64,000 nucleotides of DNA from Streptomyces mobaraensis NBRC 13819 = DSM 40847 (GTDB lineage Bacteria > Actinomycetota > Actinomycetes > Streptomycetales > Streptomycetaceae), in NCBI RefSeq assembly GCF_017916255.1, contig NZ_CP072827.1, positions 5,667,501 to 5,731,500 on the forward strand, in the 5' to 3' direction. Shown here one piece after another: positions 1 through 8,689 of this stretch. Each line of letters starts with the position of its first letter. Position 1 is the first letter of the stretch. A model generated the notes under the pieces. The model was not told the DNA's origin, did not search any database, and saw only the letters and a list, made by a program, of their open reading frames with translations. Both the position numbers and the translations under genes were made by a program.

Positions 1-998
1 GGCTCAAGGAGGTCGGGCAGCACTACTTCCTGTTCGGCGGCGTCAGCCCCATCAACGACCAGAACCGCGAGCTGCTGCGCGCCCTGCGCGAGGAGTTCGC
101 GGCGAGCGGCGTCGACCTGCCGGTGTACTGGGGCAACCGCAACTGGGCGCCCTACCTGACCGACACCCTCCGCGAGCTGGTCCGCGACGGCCGGCGCCGG
201 GTGCTCACCCTCGCCACCAGCGCGTACGCCTCCTACTCCGGCTGCCGCCAGTACCGGGAGAACCTGGCCGACGCGCTGGCCGCCCTGGAGGCCGAGGGGC
301 TGCCCGTGCCGCGCGTCGACAAGCTGCGGCACTACTTCAACCACCCCGGCTTCGTCCGCCCCATGATCGACGCCACCCTCGCGGCCCTCGCGGAGCTGCC
401 CGAGGCCGTACGGGCCGGAGCGCACCTCGCCTTCACCACCCACTCCATCCCCACGGCCGCCGCCGACACCTCCGGCCCCGCCGAGCACCACGGCGACGGC
501 GGCGCCTACGTCGCCCAGCACCTCGACGTGGCCCGCGCCATCGCCGACGCCGTGCGCGAGGAGACCGGGACCGACCGGCCCTGGCGGCTGGTCTACCAGT
601 CCCGCAGCGGCGCCCCGCACATCCCGTGGCTGGAACCCGACATCTGCGATCACCTGGAGGCGGTGCACGCCGACGGCGCCCCCGCCGTCGTGATGGTCCC
701 CATCGGCTTCGTCTCCGACCACATGGAGGTCAAGTACGACCTCGACACCGAGGCCAAGGCCAAGGCCGTCGAGCTGGGGCTGCCCGTCGCCCGCGCGGCG
801 ACCGTGGGCGCCGACCCGCGCTTCGCCGCCGCCGTCCGCGAGCTGGTCCTGGAGCGGGCCGCCGCGGAGCGCGGCGAGCGGCCCGAGCGCTGCGCGCTGG
901 GCGCCCTGGGCCCCTCGCACGACCTCTGCCCCGTCGGCTGCTGCCCGGCCCGGGCGCCGCGCCCCGCCGCCGCGGGCGCGGACAGCCCCTGGGCGTGA
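1..998 (+). CDS. hemH: Ferrochelatase (coproporphyrin III type), 5' truncated
   Basis: This enzyme inserts ferrous iron into a porphyrin. In actinobacteria the substrate is coproporphyrin III, the penultimate step of heme synthesis. The frame is open from base 3 and the start lies outside the window, leaving 331 residues. The fragment begins with a conserved [14 protein letters not shown] segment, has the catalytic-His segment FTTHSIP, and carries the DHMEVKYD segment with the conserved acidic residue. The C-terminus has a Cys cluster (C-x12-C-x3-CC) resembling the [2Fe-2S] ligands known in actinobacterial ferrochelatases; metal binding here is inferred. The next gene follows after 37 bases on the same strand. 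Confidence 0.93.
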   Translation, partial: LKEVGQHYFLFGGVSPINDQNRELLRALREEFAASGVDLPVYWGNRNWAPYLTDTLRELVRDGRRRVLTLATSAYASYSGCRQYRENLADALAALEAEGLPVPRVDKLRHYFNHPGFVRPMIDATLAALAELPEAVRAGAHLAFTTHSIPTAAADTSGPAEHHGDGGAYVAQHLDVARAIADAVREETGTDRPWRLVYQSRSGAPHIPWLEPDICDHLEAVHADGAPAVVMVPIGFVSDHMEVKYDLDTEAKAKAVELGLPVARAATVGADPRFAAAVRELVLERAAAERGERPERCALGALGPSHDLCPVGCCPARAPRPAAAGADSPWA

Positions 999-1035
999 CC
1001 CCGCCGACACGTCCCCTACCAGGCAAGGAGCCCCT

Positions 1036-1845
1036 GTGAACGCCCCCACCGACGCCCTCAAGGCCGAACTGCTGTCCGTGGCCGTGGAGGCCGCCGAGCG
1101 GGCCGGCGCGCTGCTGAGGGACGGCCGCCCCGCCGACCTCGGGGTGGCCGCCACCAAGACCAGCCCCATCGACGTCGTCACCGAGATGGACCTCGCCTCC
1201 GAGAAGCTGATCACCGGCTTCCTCGCCGAACACCGGCCCGACGACGGCGTGCTGGGCGAGGAGGGCGCCAGCACCCCCGGCACCAGCGGGGTGCGCTGGG
1301 TGGTCGACCCCCTCGACGGCACGGTCAACTACCTCTACGGACTGCCGTCCTGGTCGGTCTCCATAGCCGCCGAGTACGCCGGCGAGACGGTTGTCGGCGT
1401 GGTGGCCGCGCCCCTGCGCGGCGAGACCTACCGGGCCGTCCTCGGCGAGGGCGCCTGGCTCGGTGACCGCCGGCTCTGCGTCCGCCCCGCGCCCGCCTTC
1501 GAGCAGGCCCTCCTCGGCACCGGCTTCGGCTACCTCGCCGCCCGCCGCACCGCCCAGGCCGAGGTGGTCCGCCGGCTGCTGCCCGAGGTCCGGGACATCC
1601 GGCGCGGCGGCTCCGCCGCCATCGACCTCTGCGACGTCGCCTGCGGCCGGCTCGACGGCTACTACGAGCGCGGGCTCAACCCCTGGGACCTCGCGGCCGG
1701 CGACCTCGTCGCCCGCGAGGCGGGGGCGCTCACCGGCGGCCGCCCCGGCGCGCCCGCGTCCGGCGAGCTCGCCGTCGCCGCCCCGCCCGGCTTCTTCGAG
1801 CCCCTCCAGGCCCGCCTGGAGGAACTGGGCGCCTGGCACGACTGA
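1036..1845 (+). CDS. suhB: Inositol monophosphatase family phosphatase (SuhB-like)
   Basis: A Mg2+-dependent sugar or inositol monophosphatase of 269 residues, typical for the family. The family metal-binding signatures are intact: GEEGAS, WVVDPLDGTVNYLYG, and the C-terminal segment with NPWDLAAGDL. The GTG start at 1036 is chosen because AAGGAG lies at 1025-1030, five bases upstream. In the mycobacterial version of this gene block, as recalled, the equivalent gene is suhB (inositol-1-phosphatase), so a role in inositol-containing lipid or thiol synthesis is likely. Activity on other phosphates such as fructose-1,6-bisphosphate cannot be excluded. A strong hairpin follows the gene. Confidence 0.9.
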   Translation: MNAPTDALKAELLSVAVEAAERAGALLRDGRPADLGVAATKTSPIDVVTEMDLASEKLITGFLAEHRPDDGVLGEEGASTPGTSGVRWVVDPLDGTVNYLYGLPSWSVSIAAEYAGETVVGVVAAPLRGETYRAVLGEGAWLGDRRLCVRPAPAFEQALLGTGFGYLAARRTAQAEVVRRLLPEVRDIRRGGSAAIDLCDVACGRLDGYYERGLNPWDLAAGDLVAREAGALTGGRPGAPASGELAVAAPPGFFEPLQARLEELGAWHD

Positions 1846-1870
1846 GCCCGGCACCCCACGGCGCACACGG

Positions 1871-1907
1871 CGGAGCGCCCCGGCGCACGAGGCACCGGGG
1901 CGCTCCG
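1871..1907. terminator. Bidirectional hairpin terminator between convergent genes
   Basis: A perfect 13-bp inverted repeat (CGGAGCGCCCCGG at 1871-1883 and its complement at 1895-1907) with an 11-base loop. It lies between the convergent suhB-like gene and the small leftward gene. There is no U tract, which is usual for Streptomyces terminators. Confidence 0.75.
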
Positions 1908-1937
1908 GCCGCTTGCGCGGCGGTCGGCGGTCAAGGG

Positions 1938-2105
1938 TCAGGCGGCGCTGACCTCGACGCCGTGCTCCGCCGCGAGGCGGTGCAGGTCCTCCAGCTCCGC
2001 CTGTTCCATGTCGACGAGAAAGTCGTCTCCGCTGCGGCGGGCCCGGTCGAGATCACTGCGCGTGGTCTCTATGCGCTGCAGAATGCCGGCGGTGAACGCG
2101 TCCAT
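1938..2105 (-). CDS. Small conserved-looking protein, 55 aa
   Basis: The predicted product begins MDAFTAGILQRIE and is charged, with many Glu, Asp and Arg and a helical pattern (RSDLDRARRSGDDFLVDMEQAELEDL). No membrane segment is seen. The ATG at 2105 is preferred over a longer frame because AGGAGG lies eight bases upstream on the minus strand. It is transcribed divergently from cutR and ends at the hairpin after the suhB-like gene. Function is unknown; it resembles the short Asp/Glu-rich proteins often found in Streptomyces beside regulatory genes. Confidence 0.7.
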   Translation of the reverse strand: MDAFTAGILQRIETTRSDLDRARRSGDDFLVDMEQAELEDLHRLAAEHGVEVSAA

Positions 2106-2478
2106 GCTGCGCCCCCTCCTGGGTCGGCTCGGTGGCACGGGGGTGTGCCGGGGGGTATCCCCGGACGGTGGCCGGGGAAGACGATCACGTGCGTGGTGGT
2201 CCCCCGCGGTGCCGCGTGGTCATGGCGCACCACGGGACGGGGATCGTGATCGCGGGTGTGCAGACGTCTTCCCCACCCCCGTCCGCGCGGAAACCTCCCG
2301 TCCGCAAACGGACGGGAAGCCGCCTCCGGCGAGGGCCCCGGAGCCCCTTACAGCCGGTTTATCGGTGTTCGGGGCAGGATGGAGGGGACCACCGGTGGCC
2401 GTCCGGCCTGCCCGCAGGGCCGCCGGAACCACCCCCGCACCCCCAGGCCCGTCGGGCCCCTGAGGAAGGAAGAGCCCC
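2106..2478. promoter_or_regulatory. Divergent intergenic region upstream of cutR
   Basis: No gene is supported in this 373-base stretch. It must hold the promoters of the small leftward gene and of cutRS. The clearest element is an 8-bp inverted repeat, CCCGTCCG at 2297-2304 and its complement at 2309-2316 with loop CAAA. This could be an operator or a short hairpin. No convincing -35/-10 pair was found. Confidence 0.45.
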
Positions 2479-3132
2479 GTGCGCGTACTCGTCGTCGAGG
2501 ACGAGCAACTGCTCGCCGATGCCGTCGCCACCGGACTGCGCCGGGAGGCCATGGCCGTCGACGTCGTGTACGACGGGGCCGCCGCCCTGGAGCGCATCGC
2601 CGTCAACGACTACGACGTGATCGTCCTCGACCGCGACCTGCCGCTGGTCCACGGCGACGACGTCTGCCGCAAGGTCGTCGAGCTCCAGCTGGCCACCCGG
2701 ATCCTGATGCTCACCGCCTCCGGCGACGTCAGCGACCGCGTCGAGGGCCTGGAGATCGGCGCCGACGACTACCTGCCCAAGCCCTTCGCCTTCAGCGAGC
2801 TGATCGCCCGCGTCCGGGCACTGGGCCGGCGCACCACCGTCGCCCTCCCGCCGGTCCTGGAGCGGGCCGGCATCCGGCTCGACCCCAACCGCCGCGAGGT
2901 GTTCCGCGACGGACGCGAGGTGCAGCTGGCGCCCAAGGAGTTCGCGGTGCTGGAGGTGCTCATGCGCAGCGAGGGCGCCGTGGTCTCCGCCGAGCAGCTG
3001 CTGGAAAAGGCGTGGGACGAGAACACCGACCCCTTCACCAACGTCGTCCGCGTCACCGTCATGACGCTGCGCCGCAAGCTCGGCGAGCCGCCCGTGATCG
3101 TCACGGTCCCCGGCTCCGGATACCGGATCTGA
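2479..3132 (+). CDS. cutR: CutR, OmpR-family response regulator
   Basis: A 217-residue response regulator, the same length as recalled for Streptomyces CutR, with near-identical sequence to my recollection of it. The receiver domain (1-115) has the acidic pair E7-D8, phospho-acceptor D51 (VIVLDRDLP), a conserved Thr in MLTAS and Lys in LPKPFAF. The winged-helix DNA-binding domain (about 125-217) ends VTVPGSGYRI. The GTG start follows GAGGAAGGAAG. The cognate kinase gene begins four bases after the stop. CutRS was first linked to copper and later to envelope and secretion stress in Streptomyces. Confidence 0.93.
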   Translation: MRVLVVEDEQLLADAVATGLRREAMAVDVVYDGAAALERIAVNDYDVIVLDRDLPLVHGDDVCRKVVELQLATRILMLTASGDVSDRVEGLEIGADDYLPKPFAFSELIARVRALGRRTTVALPPVLERAGIRLDPNRREVFRDGREVQLAPKEFAVLEVLMRSEGAVVSAEQLLEKAWDENTDPFTNVVRVTVMTLRRKLGEPPVIVTVPGSGYRI

Positions 3133-3136
3133 CCCG

Positions 3137-4426
3137 ATGCCCCCCACGCCCCCCTCCCCGGCGAACACGCCGCCGACGGCGTCCCAGCCCCCACCCCGGC
3201 CCACGGCCCCGCCACGGCCCGCCTGGGACCCGCGCCAGCCCGTCGTCCGGCCCTTCCCCTGGCTGCGGCCCACCATCCGCATACGCCTCACCCTGCTCTA
3301 CGGCGGGATGTTCCTGATGGCGGGCGTCCTGCTGCTCACGATCATCTACCTGCTGGCGGCGGACGCCATGCGGGAGGGCAGCTCGCTGCCGTTCGAGATC
3401 TACCGGATCGACTTCAAGACCACCAGCAACGCCTGCCCCACGCCGCCCAGCGGCACGGTGGGCAGCGACACGTTCACCGCCTGGCTCAAGTCCTGCACGG
3501 ACCACCAGCGCGCCATAGCCCTCAACGGCCTGCTCCGGCGGTCCCTGCTGGCCCTGCTCGGCCTCGCCGTGATCGCCTTCGCCTTCGGCTACGCCATGGC
3601 CGGCCGCGTCCTCTCGCCGCTCGGCAAGATCACCCGCACCGCCCGCCGGGTGGCCGCCACGGATCTGACCCGGCGGATCGAGCTGGGCGGCCCGGACGAC
3701 GAGCTGAAGGAGCTCTCGGACACCTTCGACGAGATGCTGGACCGGCTGGAACGGGCCTTCACCGCGCAGCAGCGCTTCGTGGCCAACGCCTCGCACGAGC
3801 TGCGCACGCCGCTGGCGATCAACCGGACGCTGCTGGAGGTCCACCTCTCCGATCCCGGGGCGTCCCCCGAGCTCCAGCAGCTGGGCAAGACGCTGCTGGC
3901 GACCAACGAACGCAGCGAACAGCTCGTGGAGGGCCTGCTGCTGCTCGCCCGCAGCGACAACGAGATCGTGGACCGCAAGCCCGTCGACCTGGCCGAGGTG
4001 GCCTCGCAGGCGCTCGACCAGGCCCGCGGGGAGGCCCAGGCCAAGGGCGTGGAACTGCGGGGCGAGCGGCCGCCCGCCGTGGTGCAGGGCAACGGCGTCC
4101 TGCTGGAGCGCGTCGCGCTGAACCTGGTGCAGAACGCCGTCCGGTACAACGTGCCGGAGGGCGGCTGGGTGGAGGTGACCACCGAGTCCCGGCCCGGCGA
4201 GGCCGTGCTGGTGGTGGAGAACACCGGGCCCGTGGTCCCCGCCTACGAGCTGGACAACATCTTCGAGCCGTTCCGCAGGCTGCGCACCGAGCGCACCGGC
4301 AGCGACAAGGGCGTGGGCCTCGGCCTGTCCATCGTGCGGTCGGTGGCCAGGGCGCACGGCGGCCGGATCACCGCGGAGCCCCGTGAGGGCGGCGGGCTCG
4401 TCATGCGGGTGGTGCTGCCGGCCTGA
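3137..4426 (+). CDS. cutS: CutS, membrane sensor histidine kinase
   Basis: The kinase partner of CutR. Residues 1-45 are a proline-rich cytoplasmic tail. Two membrane helices (about 52-74 and 134-155) flank a short extracellular loop of about 58 residues containing just two cysteines, C100 and C120. A HAMP linker follows, then the HisKA helix with H220 (FVANASHELRTPL), and an ATPase domain with an N-box (NLVQNAVRYN) and GVGLGLSI. The paired cysteines match the redox-sensing cysteines reported for Streptomyces CutS, so a thiol-disulfide or secretion-stress signal is likely. There is no clear ribosome site; translation is probably coupled to cutR. A later start is possible. Confidence 0.9.
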   Translation: MPPTPPSPANTPPTASQPPPRPTAPPRPAWDPRQPVVRPFPWLRPTIRIRLTLLYGGMFLMAGVLLLTIIYLLAADAMREGSSLPFEIYRIDFKTTSNACPTPPSGTVGSDTFTAWLKSCTDHQRAIALNGLLRRSLLALLGLAVIAFAFGYAMAGRVLSPLGKITRTARRVAATDLTRRIELGGPDDELKELSDTFDEMLDRLERAFTAQQRFVANASHELRTPLAINRTLLEVHLSDPGASPELQQLGKTLLATNERSEQLVEGLLLLARSDNEIVDRKPVDLAEVASQALDQARGEAQAKGVELRGERPPAVVQGNGVLLERVALNLVQNAVRYNVPEGGWVEVTTESRPGEAVLVVENTGPVVPAYELDNIFEPFRRLRTERTGSDKGVGLGLSIVRSVARAHGGRITAEPREGGGLVMRVVLPA

Positions 4427-4874
4427 GCGGGGCCCGGCGGGGCCGCTTCGGGAACCTGACAGACTCCGCCGGGCGCGGAATTCTGCGACAATGGCGCGGA
4501 CACGGGTTCGCTTTGGGCGGAATTTTCCTGGTCTGATGAACGCTGTCTTCGTGTGTGATCGATCACACGCAGGGACATCCGGCCATCTACTCTCCGTGAT
4601 CGGATCCCCTGCGGGAACGCCTGGAAAATGGGGGTTTCCGGGGGTCTTGATCACGGGAAGTACAGGAGATGGCGCTGCCACGAGCGGCCTGCGGACCGTG
4701 TACGGTCCCGTTCGCCACCCGTTCCCATCACCTCTTCAGGTGTGCGATTGGGTGTCGATTGAGTAACAGACCTTGATGTGAGGCAAAATCTCCGCCTTGG
4801 GTCGGGCACAAGTCCGGCCTCTCGCGCGTTACGTGCGCTGGAGACACCGCAGACACCCAGAGGGGGAGAGCGAC
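4427..4874. promoter_or_regulatory. Long intergenic region upstream of the DUF4193 gene
   Basis: No gene is supported in these 448 bases. The stretch is visibly less GC-rich than its neighbours. A weak promoter candidate is TTGAGT (4759-4764) with CAAAAT (4784-4789) at a 19-bp spacing. This would leave an 85-base leader before the ATG at 4875. No strong hairpin was found after cutS. Confidence 0.35.
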
Positions 4875-5171
4875 ATGGCAACGGACTACGACACCCCACG
4901 CAAGACCGACGATGACGTCAACGAGGACAGCATCGAGGAACTGAAGTCCCGGCGGAACGACAAGTCGGCCTCGGCCGTCGACGTCGACGAGTTCGAGGCC
5001 GTCGAGGGCCTGGAGCTGCCGGGCGCGGACCTTTCCAACGAGGAGCTGTCCGTTCGCGTCCTGCCCCGGCAGGCCGACGAGTTCACCTGCATGAGCTGCT
5101 TCCTCGTGCACCACCGCAGCCAGCTGGCCGGTGAGAAGAACGGCCAGCCGATCTGCCGCGACTGCGAGTGA
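4875..5171 (+). CDS. DUF4193 family protein with Cys4 zinc-ribbon-like tail
   Basis: A 98-residue acidic protein (MATDYDTPRKTDDD...), conserved in actinobacteria as DUF4193. The N-terminal two thirds are Asp/Glu-rich and probably flexible. The C-terminus holds a CxxC...CxxC arrangement (FTCMSCFLVHH and ICRDCE), expected to bind zinc. The start at 4875 is chosen because GAGGGGGAG lies just upstream and the family begins MATDYD. It sits between cutS and a small membrane-associated protein. From memory the same family lies near dut in M. tuberculosis. Function is unknown; a transcription-associated role is a guess. Confidence 0.88.
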   Translation: MATDYDTPRKTDDDVNEDSIEELKSRRNDKSASAVDVDEFEAVEGLELPGADLSNEELSVRVLPRQADEFTCMSCFLVHHRSQLAGEKNGQPICRDCE

Positions 5172-5185
5172 GGCAAGGGTCTGCG

Positions 5186-6034
5186 ATGGCAGGCTCGGAA
5201 CCGTTCCGTAAGCGGCTCGCACGGCGGTCCACGGCTCTTGGGCGTACGGGGGACGCCGCCGGGCCGGACCGCGCCGTGACGGGCGCGCACGAAGCGGCCG
5301 GCGCGCACGCCGAGCGGGGCCCGGGGGCCTCGCTCGCCGCCGCGGACGGCCGCGGTGGAGGACCATCCCCGGAGGCGGGTCCTTCGCAAGCCGAGGGCGG
5401 ACGGTGGACCCGGGGCGTACGGACGAGCCTGAGCGGCGTCGTCGACCGGATCATCGTCAACGCCCCCCGCATCCCCGTACGCGACCTGGCGACCCTGCGC
5501 GGCCAGTTCCCGGGCCTCGGCCCGGAGGAGATCGCCGACAAGCTGGTGGCCGGCGCCGCCAACGGCACGTCCGCCGTGGGAGCCGGCATCGGGGCGGCGG
5601 CCATGCTGCCCGTTCCCCCGGCCATGCCGGCCGAGCTCGCCGCCGAGATCGTCGGCGTCGCGGCCGTGGAGTTCAAACTGATCGCCGAGCTGCACGAGGT
5701 CTACGGCCTCCGGGCACCCGGCACGCTGCGCCGGCGCACGCTCGCCTACCTCGCGGCCTGGGCCGACGAACGCGGGGTGGACGTCACCAAACCGACCAGC
5801 GTCAACGCGGCGCTCGGCGGTCAGCTCCGCCGCGAACTGCGCCAGCGGGTCCTCAAGCGCACCTTCCGCAACCTCCCCAACCTCGCGCCGTTCATGATCG
5901 GCGCGACCGTCGGGGCCGTCATGAACCGCCGGGACACCCGCAGGCTGGCCGAGAAGGTCCGCGCCGACCTGCGCCGCCGCCAGGTGCCCTGGGCCGAGCT
6001 GCCGGCGCCGGAGGGCCCCCAGGGCGCGTCCTGA
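5186..6034 (+). CDS. Hypothetical protein with hydrophobic Ala/Gly core (EcsC-like?)
   Basis: A protein of 282 residues. Residues 1-75 are low-complexity, Arg/Ala/Gly-rich and likely disordered. A conserved-looking core follows (VRDLATLRGQFPGLGPEEIADKL, then an alanine/glycine-rich hydrophobic stretch GAGIGAAAMLPVPPAMPAELAAEIVG and LHEVYGL). A second hydrophobic patch (LAPFMIGATVGAVMN) lies near the C-terminus. The pattern recalls EcsC-family proteins, but I am not sure. The ATG at 5186 follows GAGGCAAGGG and lies 15 bases after the DUF4193 stop, so the two genes are probably co-transcribed. The next gene points the other way. Confidence 0.75.
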   Translation: MAGSEPFRKRLARRSTALGRTGDAAGPDRAVTGAHEAAGAHAERGPGASLAAADGRGGGPSPEAGPSQAEGGRWTRGVRTSLSGVVDRIIVNAPRIPVRDLATLRGQFPGLGPEEIADKLVAGAANGTSAVGAGIGAAAMLPVPPAMPAELAAEIVGVAAVEFKLIAELHEVYGLRAPGTLRRRTLAYLAAWADERGVDVTKPTSVNAALGGQLRRELRQRVLKRTFRNLPNLAPFMIGATVGAVMNRRDTRRLAEKVRADLRRRQVPWAELPAPEGPQGAS

Positions 6035-6076
6035 GCCCGCCCGCGGACCCTTTCGGTCAGCCCTGGTCGGTCCTGG

Positions 6077-6544
6077 TCAGTCCTGGCCGGCCTTCGCGGC
6101 CGACTCCCGTCCCGCCGCCACCGCCGCCGCCAGCCGCTCGGGGGAGCGGGTCGACAGGTACAGGTAGGGCGTCGGGTCGGCCGGGTCCGTGACCTCGATC
6201 CGCAGGGCGGTCGGGACGTACCCGCGCAGCAGCATGAACGCCCGGCTGTCGGCCTTGTGGGTGCGCCAGGCCCGGGCCCCCTCCGCGTCCAGCGCCTCGG
6301 CGGCGCCCAGCGCGGCGCACGGGATCCGCGCGTCACCGGCCAGCAGGGTGTCGCCCACCACCCGGATCCGCACCGAGCCGTAGGCGCTCACGGCGATCGT
6401 CGCCAGCGCCCCGCCGACGACCAGTCCGCCGAGCATCGGGATGGTGCCGAGCGGCAGCGTGATCAGGGCGCAGGCCACCCCGATCAGAACGGCGATGGTC
6501 CACCAGGAGCGCGGCGCGGTCAGGCGTTCTTCGTAGTGCTGCAT
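6077..6544 (-). CDS. DUF3093 family membrane protein
   Basis: A 155-residue protein beginning MQHYEERLTAPRSWW. Two adjacent membrane helices occupy about residues 12-55 (WTIAVLIGVACALITLPLG and LVVGGALATIAVSAYG). A soluble C-terminal domain with YLYLSTRSPERLAAAV follows, as in the DUF3093 family. The start at 6544 fits the family N-terminus; a longer frame upstream lacks a ribosome site and would run into the divergent gene's promoter. It is transcribed divergently from the thioesterase-dut operon, as in the recalled mycobacterial arrangement. The biochemical role is unknown. Confidence 0.82.
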   Translation of the reverse strand: MQHYEERLTAPRSWWTIAVLIGVACALITLPLGTIPMLGGLVVGGALATIAVSAYGSVRIRVVGDTLLAGDARIPCAALGAAEALDAEGARAWRTHKADSRAFMLLRGYVPTALRIEVTDPADPTPYLYLSTRSPERLAAAVAAGRESAAKAGQD

Positions 6545-6603
6545 GAGCTCAAGCTTGGCACGGGCGGGACCGGGCACCGCTCGCGCGGGTAAGGTCAGCC
6601 CCT

Positions 6604-7188
6604 GTGAGTGGACGAACGACAGCGCTGACACCGCCGGCCGACGCCGGACCACCGGTGCGGCACCCCGAGGCCCCCGCGCCGGGCGAGGTCATCGGGGCGC
6701 ACTACGAGAACTGCTTCGGCTGCGGCGCGGGCGTGCCGCACGGTCTGCACCTGGAGGTGCGGGCCGGTGAGGGCGTGGCCGTGACGGCCGAGTTCCGGGT
6801 CAAGGAAGCGCACCAGGGAGCCCCCGGCCTGGCGCACGGCGGCGTGCTGGCGACCGCGTTGGACGAGACCCTGGGGTCGCTGAACTGGCTGACCCGGGTC
6901 ATCGCCGTCACCGGCCGGCTGGAGACGGACTTCCTGCTGCCCGTCCCCGTGGACAGCGTGCTGTACCTGGAGGCGGAGGCCGTCGCCGTCCACCACCGCA
7001 AGATCTACTGCACGGCCACCGGGCGGCTCGGCGGTCCCGAGGGACCGGTCGCGGTCCGCGCGGACGCGGTCTTCATCGAGGTCAAGGTGGAGCACTTCAT
7101 CAACCACGGCCGTCCCGCCGAGATCAACGCGGCGCTCGCCGACCCCGACCAGGTCAAGGTCGTCCGAGCCTTCGAGGTGAACCCGTGA
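6604..7188 (+). CDS. PaaI-like hotdog-fold acyl-CoA thioesterase
   Basis: A 194-residue hotdog-fold protein. The diagnostic segment is GAPGLAHGGVLATALDETLG, matching the HGG...D/E active-site pattern of PaaI-type thioesterases. A NCFGCGAGVPHGLHLEV segment ahead of it carries two cysteines, common in this subgroup. The expected activity is hydrolysis of an acyl- or aryl-CoA; the substrate is not predictable. The GTG start at 6604 is near the promoter of the divergent DUF3093 gene. The stop overlaps the dut start by four bases (GTGA), so the two are translationally coupled. Confidence 0.85.
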   Translation: MSGRTTALTPPADAGPPVRHPEAPAPGEVIGAHYENCFGCGAGVPHGLHLEVRAGEGVAVTAEFRVKEAHQGAPGLAHGGVLATALDETLGSLNWLTRVIAVTGRLETDFLLPVPVDSVLYLEAEAVAVHHRKIYCTATGRLGGPEGPVAVRADAVFIEVKVEHFINHGRPAEINAALADPDQVKVVRAFEVNP

Positions 7189-7685
7189 GCCGTCCGCCCG
7201 TCGACGTCCTGATCCGCCGCCTCGACCCCGAGGTGCCGGTCCCCGCCTACGGTCACCCCGGTGACGCGGGCTGCGACCTGGTGACCACGGAGGCGGCCGT
7301 GCTCGCCCCCGGGGAACGCGCCGTTCTCCCCACGGGGGTGTCGATCGCGCTGCCCGATGGGTATGCGGCCTTCGTGCATCCACGTTCGGGTCTCGCGGCC
7401 CGGTGCGGGGTCTCCATGGTGAACGCCCCGGGGACCATCGATGCCGGGTACCGTGGAGAGATCAAGGTGATTGTGGTCAATCTGGACCCGCGCGAGAGCG
7501 TGCGGTTCGAGAGGTTCGACCGCGTTGCCCAGTTGGTTGTCCAGCAGGTCGAGAAGGTCCGCTTCCACGAGGTGGCGGAGCTTCCCGGCTCGGCGCGGGG
7601 CGAAGGGGGCTTCGGGTCCACCGGGGGCCACGCCGCCGTGGGGCATGGATTCGCTTCGGTCGCCTCTGACCGGGAAGGACAGTGA
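7185..7685 (+). CDS. dut: dUTP diphosphatase
   Basis: Trimeric dUTPase that converts dUTP to dUMP and diphosphate, keeping uracil out of DNA. All five family motifs are present in order: HPGDAGCDL, PRSGLA, GTIDAGYRGEIKV (with the catalytic Asp), FDRVAQLVV, and the glycine-rich P-loop-like RGEGGFGSTGG. The length of 166 residues is normal. The start overlaps the thioesterase stop by four bases. The DUF3710 gene starts two bases after the stop, so the three genes form one operon. Confidence 0.96.
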   Translation: MSRPPVDVLIRRLDPEVPVPAYGHPGDAGCDLVTTEAAVLAPGERAVLPTGVSIALPDGYAAFVHPRSGLAARCGVSMVNAPGTIDAGYRGEIKVIVVNLDPRESVRFERFDRVAQLVVQQVEKVRFHEVAELPGSARGEGGFGSTGGHAAVGHGFASVASDREGQ

Positions 7686-7686
7686 C

Positions 7687-8454
7687 GTGTTCGGTCGTCG
7701 CCGCAAGCGCAGCGAGGACGCCGTCGAGCAGTTCGACGACGTGACCTCCGAGGAGTCCGCCGAGGGTGCGGAGTCCGTACAGGACGCCGCGGCCGAGAGC
7801 CGGGTCCGGCTGGAGCCGGAACCGCGCCCGGACGGGCCGTGGGACGTCTCCGAGGTCCACGCACCCGGCGAGGGCCGGGTCGACCTGGGCGGCCTGTTCG
7901 TGCCGGGCGTCGAGGGAATGGAGCTGCGGGTCGAGGTCGCGGGGGACGCGATCGTCGCCGCGACCGTGGTGCTGCGCGACAGCGCGGTGCAGCTCCAGGC
8001 GTTCGCCGCCCCCAAGCGCGAGGGCATCTGGCACGAGGTGCGGGACGAGATCGCCGGCGGCATCACCCAGCAGGGCGGTGTCGTGGACGAGGTACAGGGC
8101 CCGCTGGGCTGGGAGCTGCGGGCGCAGGTGCCCGTCGCCCTCCCGGACGGGACGAACGGGGTGCAGCTGGTGCGCTTCGTGGGCTGTGACGGACCGCGCT
8201 GGTTCCTGCGCGGTGTGATCTCGGGCCAGGGAGCGGTGCAGCCGCAGACCGCCGGCATGCTGGAGCAGATCTTCCGGGACACCGTCGTGGTGCGCGGCGA
8301 GTCGCCGATGGCGCCCCGCGACCCGATCGTCCTGAAGCTGCCCGACGACGCCCAGATGGTCGCCGAGGGCATGCAGGACGAGCAGCAGGGCTCCCGCTTC
8401 GCCGGGGGCGTGGAGCGCCTCCAGCGCGGCCCGGAGATCTCCGAGGTCCGCTGA
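7687..8454 (+). CDS. DUF3710 family protein
   Basis: A 255-residue soluble protein starting with a basic VFGRRRKRSED segment, then an acidic linker (about 10-45) and a compact domain containing GPWDVSEVH, GRVDLGGLFVP, GIWHEVRDEI and FVGCDGPRWFLRGVISG, as in the actinobacterial DUF3710 family. It immediately follows dut and the operon ends in a strong hairpin. From memory the same neighbour relation exists in mycobacteria. Function is unknown. In this genome the kdp locus separates it from the OB-fold gene that usually follows. Confidence 0.85.
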   Translation: MFGRRRKRSEDAVEQFDDVTSEESAEGAESVQDAAAESRVRLEPEPRPDGPWDVSEVHAPGEGRVDLGGLFVPGVEGMELRVEVAGDAIVAATVVLRDSAVQLQAFAAPKREGIWHEVRDEIAGGITQQGGVVDEVQGPLGWELRAQVPVALPDGTNGVQLVRFVGCDGPRWFLRGVISGQGAVQPQTAGMLEQIFRDTVVVRGESPMAPRDPIVLKLPDDAQMVAEGMQDEQQGSRFAGGVERLQRGPEISEVR

Positions 8455-8500
8455 CACCCTGATGCCAACGGCCGTCGAGGACGGCCTGATTGCGCCCTTC

Positions 8501-8540
8501 CGCCGGGCCGGAACCCCTTCCCAGGGGTTCCGGCCCGGCG
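8501..8540. terminator. Strong hairpin terminator after the dut operon
   Basis: A perfect 18-bp stem (8501-8518 with 8523-8540) closed by a TCCC loop, followed by a short T-containing stretch. It marks the end of the dut-DUF3710 transcript and the boundary with the kdp locus. Confidence 0.9.
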
Positions 8541-8689
8541 GCGTTTCCGCAGGTCTCCGGTGCCTCCGTATGGATCTCGTCAAGGGGGCGCTAATGGCCG
8601 TAAGGGAGGCGTCAACGCGCGCGCTACTCACCGGTTGCGGAGGTTTCCTCTAGAGGTCCGTTCATATCCGAACTCTCTAGGAGCACACG
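8541..8689 (+). promoter_or_regulatory. Candidate kdp promoter/operator region
   Basis: Two imperfect direct repeats, CGTCAAGGGGGCGCTA (from 8578) and CGTCAACGCGCGCGCTA (from 8610), lie 32 bp (three helical turns) apart. A perfect 10-bp palindrome CCTCTAGAGG sits at 8647-8656. A ribosome site CTAGGAG precedes the ATG at 8690. Response regulators of the KdpE type usually bind direct repeats, so the pair is a candidate KdpE site. No clear -35/-10 is visible. Confidence 0.45.
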
